Part shown: in pieces, positions 10,101-18,073 of the stretch | Numbering within the stretch: the first letter of the stretch is position 1 | Layout: the number at the start of each line of letters is the position of its first letter | Assembly: GCF_000425405.1 (NCBI RefSeq) | Contig: NZ_AUDJ01000015.1 | Span: forward strand, 148,655-212,654 | DNA length: 64,000 bases | Origin: Ferrimonas kyonanensis DSM 18153 | GTDB lineage: Bacteria; Pseudomonadota; Gammaproteobacteria; Enterobacterales; Shewanellaceae | Direction of reading: 5' to 3' | Translations under genes and position numbers: made by a program | Notes under the pieces: generated by a model | The model's database searches: none | What the model saw: the letters and a program-made list of their open reading frames with translations, nothing else | Told to the model about the DNA's origin: nothing

Positions 10101-10258
10101 CTGATGGTGACGCGATCCGGGTTGCGCGGCGGGAACGCCTCTTTACGAATCTGGGTCAGTGACAGCAGCCCCAGGGCAATGATGCCAATGAGCAACAGGT
10201 TGGCGGCGACCGGGTTGCAGGCGAACCAGGCGATGATTCCTCTGGACGGTTGATTCAC
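7106..10258 (-). CDS. RND-family efflux permease
   Basis: A 1050-residue inner-membrane proton/drug antiporter of the AcrB/HAE1 class, full length. The first helix is near residues 20-38. The paired acidic residues of the proton relay are in GIVVDDAVVVGES near residues 405-417. A second set of helices occupies the region from about 860 to 1030. Two large periplasmic loops follow helices 1 and 7. The gene overlaps the adaptor gene by 4 bases and the response regulator by 20. With the adaptor and the NodT-type outer-membrane protein it makes a complete tripartite pump. The substrate is not identifiable. Confidence 0.93.
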   Translation of the reverse strand: MNQPSRGIIAWFACNPVAANLLLIGIIALGLLSLTQIRKEAFPPRNPDRVTISVNYDSGEAEQAEEGIAIKVEDALETLEGIKRITSTSTATGSTVVVEKRSDYDLDALLADIKIKVDAIYNFPVDAEKPVIDKQRMEEHALWINLYGETNRSVLQPLTEQLRKELLAQPAITNLKLSGKAEPMLAINIDETKLKAYGLSFSDVADVVNAESGTAFGSSLRNPNKLIRLKGVDQAYHKAEFAALPLLTSRQGTLVTLGQVATIEETYEEDPLVLSRFNGVNALGIQLVMDDRSDIYNVVAQAKQVIETWRNSGRLPANVSVTTWYDQSSIIKDRLNLLVDNALTGIFLVFVILALFLNLRVAVWVAAGLPFVFFGTVYFMSDAWMGMTINEMTTFGFIMALGIVVDDAVVVGESIYTERRQHGDTVSNTISGTLNVAVPTLFGVLTTVAAFVAIANVSGDLGQIYAQFATVVTICLLLSMVESKLILPCHLAHLNTQKHRPRGILGIWSHIQNGADSGLQWFIRHLYTPLIRQTMKLKYAIVLGFIALFILVIGLPLNGRVKVAFFPEIPGETVSANISMEPDAGYGVLANNLLNLQHAAQEADRQLSQQASATTGIAHLQLVAEADDSGSITVELRNDAPYSSPQFRQTWQALSGLPEGTRKLKFLSSFEMVDSFKMELRSPDHASLRQAGAEVRQLLSTIKGVSGIDDNLNESQSQLRFRVNAQGLAMGLTSSDLSRQLLQTFGGEIVQRFQLSRDEVKVRIRYPREQRQSLSDLHNAFVRTPSGSRVPLSTVATITSEQQLTEKTRIDGLSAAYLTAVVDKSIISPEALVAQVNQTLVPKLQTQFPQLKVHFAGEAEQQAESTDSMSQMFLLALLAIYALLAIPLKSYVQPLLIMTAIPFGITGAILGHLVNDLTISILSLNGILALSGVVVNDSLLLVSRYNELRRDGVEIHAAIEQACTGRLRAVMLTSVTTFAGLAPLLGETSMQAQFLIPAAASLGYGILFATMITLILIPALLAIQEECKRVLMLGQQRLLGREQTHAIAVD

Positions 10259-11400
10259 AGTGACGTCTCCTCAACCGGATTGACTCTCATACCACTCAGG
10301 TAGCGATTGACGGGGCGGGACACGACCTTGACCGAATCTGGACCTGAGGTGGCTTTCAGATAGCTAAGATCCTCCTGATGAAACAAAACCTGTGCATCAA
10401 GGGGCCGCAGTGTATTGTCTTTCTGAACCAGCCATATCTGGCCCTGAGTGGTCAGTGCGGTGCTGGGGACCTGCCATACATTGCGCAGTTGACGACCGGG
10501 GATGGCGGCTTGAACAAAGGTACCGGTTAACAGGGGAACCGTTTGATCCAGCGGATGGTCCACGGCGACGATGAGGGAACGTTGGCGATCGTCGCTGTTG
10601 TAGTGTTGCTCGCGACGAATGACCCGGCCTTGCCACTGACTTTGGCCGTCGACGCTGGTGAGGGTGACAGACCAGTTCTTCGGTGTCTGAACAGGCAGGT
10701 TGTGCCATTGAGACTCTGACAGTGGCAGGCGGATTTCCACCCGATCGGTACTGTACAGGGTGGCGACCACATCCCCGGCCTGAACTCGGCTGCCCGGTTC
10801 GACGTTTCGGTCGACGACGATGGCGTCGAACGGCGCCCTGATGCGCGTTCGTTCGAGGTCACGGCGAGCGACGACCACGGAAGACTGAGCCTGGCTGACG
10901 CTGGCCTGGGCCGCTTTCAATTGCGGTTGCCGCAGTACCAATGGCGAATCCGGCTGGCCTTTTAATCCAGAGTTCTGCCACTCCTGCTTGGCCTGCTCGA
11001 CCTGGCGCTGTTCCTCCAGCAGCGCCAGTTCGGCGTCTGCCAGCTGTTTTTCTGCCGCGGCCAGGGCTTGTCGATAGTCGCTGTCGTCCAGTTGCGCCAA
11101 CAGCTGGCCGGCCCGGACCCGGTTGCCACTGGCAAGCGCGTCTTCCAAGAGCATTAACTGGCCACTGACCTGGGCCGACAGGCTAAGTTGATGATGTGCC
11201 CGGACTTCGCCAAAACCGATGACCTTGCTTTGGGCCGTTTGTGGCTGAATCAGTGTGATGCTCACATCAGGCACCAGCACCGGAGATTCGGAGGGTTCCG
11301 CCAACAGGGCATCGGAAGGCGTGCTGTTGAACGCCAGGGCGCCAGCGATGGAGGCGGCGCCAATCAAGGTGGCGATCAGGGTAACGGGTTTTGTTTTCAT
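10255..11400 (-). CDS. RND efflux periplasmic adaptor (membrane fusion protein)
   Basis: A 381-residue HlyD/AcrA-type adaptor with an N-terminal signal or anchor helix (residues 7-25). It has a split lipoyl domain (SGQLMLLEDALASGNRVRAG and APFDAIVVDRNVEPGSRV), a helical hairpin rich in A, E and Q (about residues 95-180) and C-terminal beta domains. The 4-base ATGA overlaps with both neighbours put it firmly in the pump operon between the outer-membrane and inner-membrane components. Confidence 0.92.
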   Translation of the reverse strand: MKTKPVTLIATLIGAASIAGALAFNSTPSDALLAEPSESPVLVPDVSITLIQPQTAQSKVIGFGEVRAHHQLSLSAQVSGQLMLLEDALASGNRVRAGQLLAQLDDSDYRQALAAAEKQLADAELALLEEQRQVEQAKQEWQNSGLKGQPDSPLVLRQPQLKAAQASVSQAQSSVVVARRDLERTRIRAPFDAIVVDRNVEPGSRVQAGDVVATLYSTDRVEIRLPLSESQWHNLPVQTPKNWSVTLTSVDGQSQWQGRVIRREQHYNSDDRQRSLIVAVDHPLDQTVPLLTGTFVQAAIPGRQLRNVWQVPSTALTTQGQIWLVQKDNTLRPLDAQVLFHQEDLSYLKATSGPDSVKVVSRPVNRYLSGMRVNPVEETSL

Positions 11401-12743
11401 GATTGGACTCCGAGTCCCAGGGCCAGCCCGAGGTCTACTCGGTTGACCAAACGGTTATAGGTTTCAGTGATCCACTGACTTTCGCGATCAAACTGTTGTT
11501 GTTGAATGCTGAGCAAATCCTGCATGGTTACCAACCCCTGGCGGTAGCGCTGTTGGTAGCTGGCACTGCTGCGTTTGGCACTGGTAACGGCATCGGCAAG
11601 ATGCTGCTGGCTGAGGGTAAGCTGCCGCTCTTTGCTGAGGGCGGCGTCCACTTCCAGTACGGCATCGAGCAGGGTGGAGCGGTAAGACCAGTACTGTTGT
11701 TCAGCGGTCAGCTCGGCAATGTCGGCGGCGGCTTTTAATTGGCCACCGCGATAGAGGGGGGCGGTCAACTGCCCGAGCAGAGACCATACCGGGCTGGCGA
11801 ACAGAGAATCGGACAGGTTGGCGCCCTGATCAGCCAGGGTGGCACTGATGCTCAACGACGGCAGCATGGACTTGTACGCCACCGAAGCCCGCTTGCTGGC
11901 GGCTTGGGTGCCGAGGTAGGCACTGATCAGATCGGGACGGCGCCCCAGGTCCTGTTCTGGAAACTTGGCCAGAGGGAGCATCACATCGGGAAACGCCTCC
12001 GGGGTGGGCAGGTCTGCATCCCGGTCACCGAGCAGTTGACGCAGGTTACGTTGGGCCTGGGCCAGCTGTTCACCGACGGTGGTCAGCGTGGCCCGGCTGG
12101 CGGCGGTGTTGCTGCGGGCGTTGTCCAGCTCATAGAGACTGCCCAGCCCTCGAGCGTAACGACTTAAGATCAGCGCCTCGTTTTGCTCAAGCACCGTTAG
12201 GCGCCGTCGTTCGACATTCATTAACTGCTGCTGCAGTGCCAGTTGCAGGTAGCCTCGTATTACGTTTGCGGCCAGCAGATCCCGAGCGCCCTGGAGGTCG
12301 GCAGCACCGGCGGCGCTGTCGAGACGGGCGGCGGCATCGGCGTCTGTCAACTTGCCCCAGATATCCAGTTCCCAGCCGACGGTGATGCCGGCTTGATAAC
12401 TGGTATCGGCAGACTCCTGGTCCTGGCCCTGCAGATTCAAGTCCACCGTCGGCAACCTGGCGCCGAGGCTCTGGCGGCGGTTGGCGTAGAGAATCGACAG
12501 CGTCAACCGGGTCTGAGCCAGGTCCGGGTTGTTACTGAGGCTGGTTTGAATCAGTGGGGTCAGTTGCGGCAGCGGAACCAGTTCATAGAGGCTGGTGCTG
12601 GCCTGGCCTTGTGGGAGCGAATTCCAGTGTGACTGGCTGGCGATGGCCGCATCCATCGACGGGCGATGATCCTTTGGCGACAGGGCCTGACAGCCACTTA
12701 AGCCGGCGACAATCAGCGTCAGCCACAGGGTGGAGAACTTCAT
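11397..12743 (-). CDS. Outer-membrane efflux lipoprotein (TolC/NodT family)
   Basis: A 448-residue outer-membrane channel subunit. The N-terminus MKFSTLWLTLIVAGLSGC ends in a lipobox, typical of NodT/OprM-type members. Two repeats of long helices contain the usual motifs (NNPDLAQTRLTL near residue 85; RPDLISAYLGTQAASKRASV near 270). It is first in the five-gene operon, so the promoter should lie between 12744 and 12843. Its role is to carry RND pump substrates across the outer membrane. Confidence 0.92.
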   Translation of the reverse strand: MKFSTLWLTLIVAGLSGCQALSPKDHRPSMDAAIASQSHWNSLPQGQASTSLYELVPLPQLTPLIQTSLSNNPDLAQTRLTLSILYANRRQSLGARLPTVDLNLQGQDQESADTSYQAGITVGWELDIWGKLTDADAAARLDSAAGAADLQGARDLLAANVIRGYLQLALQQQLMNVERRRLTVLEQNEALILSRYARGLGSLYELDNARSNTAASRATLTTVGEQLAQAQRNLRQLLGDRDADLPTPEAFPDVMLPLAKFPEQDLGRRPDLISAYLGTQAASKRASVAYKSMLPSLSISATLADQGANLSDSLFASPVWSLLGQLTAPLYRGGQLKAAADIAELTAEQQYWSYRSTLLDAVLEVDAALSKERQLTLSQQHLADAVTSAKRSSASYQQRYRQGLVTMQDLLSIQQQQFDRESQWITETYNRLVNRVDLGLALGLGVQS

Positions 12744-12843
12744 GGTCTGAAACCCAATTGATGATTAGGGTTTCGACTGTACGGCCGCCGGGGTTAAATC
12801 AGGGTTAACAGGGCCGTTGATGCGGCCACCGATGCGGTGCGTG

Positions 12844-13257
12844 TTACTGCCTGAGCAGGTGGTGTTTCTGAAGTTGCCGTTGCAACAGGGGGCGGTTGAA
12901 GCCGTTGATGATCATGTCGCCGACCACAATCTTGGGTACGCCGCTGGAGTCCAGTGAGGCGTACAGCGCATCGGTGGTGGCGTTGCCGGCCTCGACATCC
13001 CGTTCCAAAAATCCAATGCCGTTAGCGGTCAAATACTCCTTGGTTTGCTTACAGTAGGGGCACCATTGGGTGGTGTAAACCACAATAGGGGCGTTAACGT
13101 CCTTAAAATGGGCACTGGTATCGGTAATGATAAATTCGGGGCCGCGCTGGTAGCGATCCCAGCCGGCTTTGGCGCCGATGCCGATCCCCAGACCGATGAC
13201 CACCATCAGCACCAGGCTGGCACTCTCTTTTGCGTAATGAAGCAGGGATGATTTCAT
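12844..13257 (-). CDS. Membrane-anchored glutaredoxin-like protein
   Basis: A 137-residue protein with one N-terminal membrane helix (about residues 14-32) and a glutaredoxin/thioredoxin-fold domain carrying a CPYC active site (WCPYCKQTKEYL, near residue 65). A proline in the SGVPKIVVGD strand follows, as in glutaredoxins. The ATG at 13257 is chosen because GAGAG precedes it; an ATG four codons earlier has no such signal. The domain probably faces either the cytoplasm or the periplasm, and the sequence alone does not decide which. Its role would be thiol-disulfide exchange at the membrane. Confidence 0.8.
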   Translation of the reverse strand: MKSSLLHYAKESASLVLMVVIGLGIGIGAKAGWDRYQRGPEFIITDTSAHFKDVNAPIVVYTTQWCPYCKQTKEYLTANGIGFLERDVEAGNATTDALYASLDSSGVPKIVVGDMIINGFNRPLLQRQLQKHHLLRQ

Positions 13258-13584
13258 GGCGACTCTCATGCCGTGGCTGATTGCGTGGCGCAGCAGGTGG
13301 TGGGCGGTGTGGTGTTCAGGAGGGGGAGCACCGAACCATAATGGCGGGCGTAAGGGCGGTAAATGTGACCGGTTCCTGAATGCTTCATTTGAAAATCCTT
13401 TTCAATATTAGTTCTTTGCCATGGCTGGCTGTGTTCAAGCTATCACCGGCAGCGGGAACGTCAATGGGGCAGGAGGGCGAGACAAAGGACAGCGATTGTA
13501 AGTGATGTTCCAGTCTGTGGGTGGGAGATGGCAGATGCGGCTGCGGCGCGGGAGAGACGAGCTCTCCCGCTGTGGATTAGGGGG
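13258..13584. other. Intergenic region
   Basis: A gap of about 330 bases between the glutaredoxin start and the ABC-2 permease stop, both on the minus strand. It should contain the glutaredoxin promoter. Near the left-reading gene end there is a GC-rich hairpin (next entry). I see no supported gene here. Confidence 0.5.
13548..13570 (-). terminator. Hairpin after the ABC-2 exporter
   Basis: GCGGGAGAG and CTCTCCCGC form a perfect 9-base stem with a 5-base loop, 15 bases past the permease stop. There is no T-run on the minus strand, so it may stabilise the mRNA end or act only as a weak terminator. Confidence 0.45.
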
Positions 13585-14568
13585 TCAGTTCCAGCGGAAG
13601 CGCCAACTGGCCAGCGCCATTGCCAGCAGGGTAAACAGCGCCAGTGGCCACAAGTGATGGGCGATGGCTCCGAGGCCGGCGCCGTCGATGATCACCGCCC
13701 GGTTGGCGTCATTCATGTGCGTCAGTGGCAGCAGATCGGCCAGGGCCCGAACCCAGGGCTGGCTACCCTCGAGGCTGAACCAGATTCCGGACAGCAGCAT
13801 CATCGGCCAGGAGAACAGGTTCAACATGCCATTACTGAACTCCTCGGAGCGGGTTTTGCTGGCCACCAGCAGACCGAGGCTGATCATCGCCGCCGATCCC
13901 AGGGTGGTGGTGAGCAGCAGCAGCAACGGATTACCAACGATGGGGATCGAGAACAGCAGGCACACCAGGGTAAACACCACCGCCGAGGTGGCGACGATGG
14001 TGCCGAGCCGGCTAAGCAGTTGCGACGTCAGAAACTGCCAGGGTTTGAGTGGGGTGACCTGCATCCGCCTGAGCACGCCGGTGCGCCGATAGCGGACCAC
14101 GACGTAGCCGACGCCATAGAGGGCGGAAAACATCATGTTCATGCCGATGATGCCCGGCAGCAACCACTCGACATGACGCACGGCCTGGCCCTGAATCGTT
14201 TGTTTGGTCAAATGGGGCGCCCGGGCCAGCAACAGCTGTTCGACGATGTAGCCCCGGGCAGAATCGGGGTTGACCCAGTAATGGTCGCCTTCGATGGCGA
14301 GATCCACCAGGTGGCGGGCCACCTTGTGTTTAGCTAATGCACTGTCGGCGTAGGGAATCAGCTCAATGTGGCGCAGATCCCGCAGCGCCGAGACGGTGCT
14401 GGCCGGACCGACGACGCCGATCTGATAAAGAGGCTTGTCGTTGTCATCAAACACCAGGGTAAGGGCGATGACCAACACCAGAGGAAACAGCAGCGACCAG
14501 CCGAGGGCGGATTTGTCCCGCCCAAACTCCAGGTTTCGTGCGTGAATCAATGCTAGCAGGGCGTTCAT
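13585..14568 (-). CDS. ABC-2 type transporter permease
   Basis: A 327-residue permease. It has one N-terminal helix (about residues 25-42), an extracytoplasmic domain of about 130 residues and five closely spaced helices in the C-terminal half, the ABC2_membrane layout. The start is the ATG at 14568, whose ATGA overlaps the upstream ATPase stop; the long upstream in-frame extension is out of context. With the ATPase it forms an exporter for a drug, lipid or other hydrophobic substrate. The actual substrate is not visible. Confidence 0.86.
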   Translation of the reverse strand: MNALLALIHARNLEFGRDKSALGWSLLFPLVLVIALTLVFDDNDKPLYQIGVVGPASTVSALRDLRHIELIPYADSALAKHKVARHLVDLAIEGDHYWVNPDSARGYIVEQLLLARAPHLTKQTIQGQAVRHVEWLLPGIIGMNMMFSALYGVGYVVVRYRRTGVLRRMQVTPLKPWQFLTSQLLSRLGTIVATSAVVFTLVCLLFSIPIVGNPLLLLLTTTLGSAAMISLGLLVASKTRSEEFSNGMLNLFSWPMMLLSGIWFSLEGSQPWVRALADLLPLTHMNDANRAVIIDGAGLGAIAHHLWPLALFTLLAMALASWRFRWN

Positions 14569-15449
14569 GACTGCAACGTGCTCCCGGTGAGTTTCAAGAA
14601 AAGGTCTTCCAGGTTGGGCTGACGAATATTGAGTCCTTGCAGCGATACCCCGGCGCCACTGAGCCATTTCAGCACCCCGTCGGTGTCTCTGCACTCCAGC
14701 AACAACTGCGGCCCCTGGCGATGGACTCGAATTTCTGCGGCGGGCGGTTCCGGCAAACGGCGATCCGAAGGCAGCGACACCAGGTGGGGAAAGAAGTGAT
14801 CCTCAATCAAAGCCAGTGGGCTCTGTTCGGCGATGATCTGCCCCCGATCCATGATGGCAATGCGATCGCAAAGTTGCTCCGCTTCCTCCATGTAGTGGGT
14901 GGTCATCAAGATGGTTTTGCCCTGGGCTTTGACTTTCTGCAGCAGGGCCCAAAACGCCTGGCGGGCATTGGGATCCAGGCCGGTTGTGGGTTCATCGAGA
15001 AACAGCAATTGCGGGTCGTTGACCAGACTCATGGCCAGCAGCAGTCGCTGACGTTGGCCTCCGGACAGGTGGAAATGCAGCTGATCCGCTACCTCGGTGA
15101 GCTGACACTGCTCCAGCAATGGCTCCAGCGCTACCGGCTTGGGGTAGAAGCTGGCAAACAGTTTCAGGCAGTCACGCACGCTCAGGTAGTCGGGCAGGGC
15201 GGTGGATTGAAACTGAATGCCGATGGCGTGCTGGTACGCCCGGCTCAGAGGCTGGCCATTAAACAGGATGGTGCCCGAGTCCGGCGGGGTGATGCCTTCC
15301 AGCATCTCCAGGGTGGTGGACTTACCGGCGCCATTGGGGCCCAGTAGTCCGAAGCAGCTGCCTTGTTCGATGGCCAGATCGATGTGGTCTACTGCCAATT
15401 TGTCGCCGTAGCGTTTGCTCAAAGCCTGGGCATGTATCAGGGTGCTCAA
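14565..15449 (-). CDS. ABC-2 type exporter ATP-binding protein
   Basis: A 294-residue ATPase with Walker A GPNGAGKST (near residue 38), Q-loop QFQSTALP, signature LSGGQRQRL, Walker B LLFLDEPTTGLDP and the H-loop TTHYMEEAEQ. The C-terminal extension of about 70 residues is typical of the CcmA/DrrA drug-exporter group. It overlaps the permease by 4 bases. The pair most resembles DrrAB/YhhJ-type multidrug or lipid exporters. Confidence 0.92.
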   Translation of the reverse strand: MSTLIHAQALSKRYGDKLAVDHIDLAIEQGSCFGLLGPNGAGKSTTLEMLEGITPPDSGTILFNGQPLSRAYQHAIGIQFQSTALPDYLSVRDCLKLFASFYPKPVALEPLLEQCQLTEVADQLHFHLSGGQRQRLLLAMSLVNDPQLLFLDEPTTGLDPNARQAFWALLQKVKAQGKTILMTTHYMEEAEQLCDRIAIMDRGQIIAEQSPLALIEDHFFPHLVSLPSDRRLPEPPAAEIRVHRQGPQLLLECRDTDGVLKWLSGAGVSLQGLNIRQPNLEDLFLKLTGSTLQS

Positions 15450-15641
15450 CGGAATGCCCTTTTACCTAAATGCAATTCAATGGCTCATTGTCCGAGCCTT
15501 TCGTTATGCAATCACTGTGGGTTTTAACAGAGTTTTGTGCCGGTTGCCGGAACTGTGCAATGGCTCTGACTTTGCCGTTTCGACGCTGCGGTCTGCGGTG
15601 TCGGCGGAGTATGCTGACGCTTGGAAAATCGGGAGCCTGAT

Positions 15642-16529
15642 ATGTTTGTGAATCGATGGCGTGGTCGCCTGTTGTTATTGCTGGTGCTGGTTGCGCCGGC
15701 CAGTGTGTGGGCTCAGTTAAGGGTGGTGTCGCTGGCGCCGAACTGGAGCCATACGGTGGCCGAGTTGGGCCAGGAGCAAAGTCTGGTGGGCGTGACCCGT
15801 TATGCCCGTTTTCCCGATAGCATTCCTCAGCGTGTGGCTCGTGGAGAACTGGCGGTGGTAGGCGGTTTTACCGACATCGATGTGGCGGCGGTGCTGGCGC
15901 TGAAACCGGACCTGGTGCTCACGGCAACGGGATTACAACGAAAGTTGCAGCAGGCATTGCAGCAACAAGGGGTGCGGGTCATTCACATGCAGGAGCGCAG
16001 CCTGGATGAGGTCTATGAAAAGATTCGGGCCCTGGGTCAGGCCCTGGACGTGCCCCAGGCGGCCGATGCCATGGTCGAGCAGATTCAATCACAGTTAGAC
16101 GAGGTTGCGCGCCAGTATGCCAATCAGCCGCCGGTGCGTGTCTATTATGAAATCAACTACCTGTATAAATGTGTGCCGGGTGCCGATTCCTACATGACCG
16201 AACTGATTCGATTGGTGGGTGGTGAGCCGGTGTTTGCTGAGCGGCCGGGCATCGCTCCGGCGGTGAGCTGGAGTGAGGTGGTGGCGGCCAACCCTCAGGT
16301 GATGTTGATGCCACTGTGGCCCGATGCCGGCGGCCCGATTTTTGACGGGCCTCAGGCGGGCAGTGGCACCACCACGGTGGCAGAGGTTCGGGCCAGAGAG
16401 CAGGCCGAAAAGGTGGATGCGGTGCGCTTGGATCAGGTGCGTTACATCGATTCGGCGGTGACCAAACAGGCCGGTCCCAGCATTCCGCGGGCCGCACGGT
16501 TATTGGCCGAGGCGATTCACGGCGGTTAG
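15642..16529 (+). CDS. Periplasmic binding protein, BtuF/helical-backbone metal receptor type
   Basis: A 295-residue exported protein. The signal peptide runs to VWAQ (about residue 25). Hallmarks of the Peripla_BP_2 fold follow: RVVSLAPNWSHTVAELG, the metal/corrinoid receptor segment GGFTDIDVAAVLALKPDLVL and a long backbone helix. The ATG at 15642 is preferred because GGGAG lies six bases ahead. No permease or ATPase of the BtuCD/FecCD type is adjacent, so partners must be encoded elsewhere. The substrate could be cobalamin or a metal chelate. It converges on the next gene with a 4-base overlap. Confidence 0.82.
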   Translation: MFVNRWRGRLLLLLVLVAPASVWAQLRVVSLAPNWSHTVAELGQEQSLVGVTRYARFPDSIPQRVARGELAVVGGFTDIDVAAVLALKPDLVLTATGLQRKLQQALQQQGVRVIHMQERSLDEVYEKIRALGQALDVPQAADAMVEQIQSQLDEVARQYANQPPVRVYYEINYLYKCVPGADSYMTELIRLVGGEPVFAERPGIAPAVSWSEVVAANPQVMLMPLWPDAGGPIFDGPQAGSGTTTVAEVRAREQAEKVDAVRLDQVRYIDSAVTKQAGPSIPRAARLLAEAIHGG

Positions 16530-16831
16530 TCGCCGGTTACCACCAGGTTATCCCGGTCTTCTTCCGACAGAAACTGCTCCACCTTGCCGCAGCGACGACA
16601 GGCGTACAACTGCAGTGGCTGCTTCAGGCTCAGGGCTTGCAGCAGAGTCTGCAGCGCCGGCGATGGGGTAACTGGCATCGCCTGCAGCGGGATGTCACAG
16701 CGCAGGCATAAAGGCATGGTGGCGACGTCTGGCCGTTCGGTGTCATGGCTGCGGGCGGTGCAGCAGTGCCAGCATTGGGAAAACGCGTCGTCGTCGATCA
16801 GAACATTACAGTTGTTGCATACCCAGGCCAC
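16526..16831 (-). CDS. Small protein with zinc-ribbon-like cysteine pairs
   Basis: A 101-residue protein I do not recognise as a named family. Paired cysteines CNNC (residues 5-8), CWHC (20-23), CLRC (42-45) and CRRC (78-81) suggest two zinc ribbons or rubredoxin-like knuckles. There is no signal peptide, so it is cytoplasmic. It stands alone and convergent to the binding-protein gene. Structural zinc binding is inferred from cysteine spacing only. Confidence 0.65.
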   Translation of the reverse strand: MAWVCNNCNVLIDDDAFSQCWHCCTARSHDTERPDVATMPLCLRCDIPLQAMPVTPSPALQTLLQALSLKQPLQLYACRRCGKVEQFLSEEDRDNLVVTGD

Positions 16832-17140
16832 AGGCTTCTCCTCTTGAGTGTGCGAATGACTATATCGTCATTGTCATATGCGAGTCTACGATAATAATTT
16901 CTTCAAGATCAGTTAACTAGCTCAAACTCCTGTCGCTTGCTAGTGCATATCTAACCAGGGCAACCGCCGAGTGACATCAGGCCGAAAAAATTGTGTTAGC
17001 CCGTTGGCAAAACCGCGATCACTGTGAAAAGCCCCAGAGTATTTACGTCTCTAACCCATTACCGTCTTGGGCAATGGGCGGCAGGATCGATGATGTTCAA
17101 TCGCCTTAATTTCGATAAAAACAGCTTGGCAGAGATGATG
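16832..17140. other. Upstream region of the cytochrome operon
   Basis: About 309 bases between divergent genes. It must hold promoters for the zinc-ribbon protein and for the decaheme cytochrome pair. I could not identify a convincing CRP or FNR palindrome. The in-frame ORF extension beginning at 17024 lacks a signal peptide start and is not accepted. Confidence 0.4.
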
Positions 17141-18061
17141 ATGAAAACAGTGACCGCTTTTGGAGCGATGATACTGGTGGCATTGGGTACCGCTGGCGCG
17201 GCCCAGGCTCAGCAACAGGATGTGCTGTTGCAACTGCAACAGAAATTTGAACAGGGCAAATACTCCAAAAAAGGGGCCGATGGTTGCATGATGTGCCATC
17301 GCAAAACCGAGGGTGTGGATGCCATTTTTGATGGTGTCCATGGCGATCCCAACACCGTCGCTGGCCCCATGGCCGGTCTGCAGTGTGAAGCCTGCCACGG
17401 GCCTCAGGGTAAACACCGGGGTAAGAATGAGCCGATGCTGACGTTCGGTAAAGACTCGCCATTAACCGCCGACATGCAGAACAGTGTGTGCCTGGGGTGT
17501 CACGATGACAGCCAGCGGATGGACTGGCATGGCTCCGCCCACGTCTCGGAGGAAGTGGCCTGTACCGATTGTCATCAGCTGCACATCGCCAAAGACCCGG
17601 TGCTCAGCCGTAGCGGTCAGAACGACACCTGTCAGCAATGCCACACCAAGGTAAAAGCGGACAGCCACAAACGTTCTGCCCACCCGATCAAGTGGGATGA
17701 GATGAGCTGCAGCGATTGCCACAACCCTCATGGCTCCATGGCGGAATCGGCGTTGAATGAACCGATGCTGAACGACACCTGCTATCAGTGCCACGCCGAC
17801 AAGCGCGGTCCTTTCCTGTGGGAGCACGCGCCGGTAATGGAAAATTGCGCTAACTGCCACGATGCTCACGGCAGCGTCAACGAAGGCATGCTGAAGACCC
17901 GGGTACCGATGCTGTGCAAACAGTGTCACGCCGAGTCCAACCACCCAAGCACCGTTCCCGGTGGCAATGGCAGCATTCAGACTGCTGGCCAGGGTTGCCT
18001 GAACTGTCATAGCCAGATCCACGGCTCGAACCATCCGTCCGGTCAGGCGTTTCAGTTTTAA
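17141..18061 (+). CDS. dmsE: Periplasmic decaheme c-type cytochrome (DmsE/MtrA family)
   Basis: A 306-residue exported cytochrome with exactly ten CXXCH motifs: CMMCH, CEACH, CLGCH, CTDCH, CQQCH, CSDCH, CYQCH, CANCH, CKQCH and CLNCH. This is the heme count and size of the MtrA/DmsE/PioA family. The signal peptide runs [20 protein letters not shown] to AQA. Three consecutive ATGs (17135, 17138, 17141) are possible; AGAG at 17131 best fits the last. It would carry electrons across the outer membrane inside an MtrB-type barrel, and that gene follows after 12 bases. DmsE-type members serve extracellular DMSO respiration, but no reductase gene is nearby, so the acceptor is unproven. Confidence 0.92.
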   Translation: MKTVTAFGAMILVALGTAGAAQAQQQDVLLQLQQKFEQGKYSKKGADGCMMCHRKTEGVDAIFDGVHGDPNTVAGPMAGLQCEACHGPQGKHRGKNEPMLTFGKDSPLTADMQNSVCLGCHDDSQRMDWHGSAHVSEEVACTDCHQLHIAKDPVLSRSGQNDTCQQCHTKVKADSHKRSAHPIKWDEMSCSDCHNPHGSMAESALNEPMLNDTCYQCHADKRGPFLWEHAPVMENCANCHDAHGSVNEGMLKTRVPMLCKQCHAESNHPSTVPGGNGSIQTAGQGCLNCHSQIHGSNHPSGQAFQF

Positions 18062-18073
18062 GGGAGAACTAAA

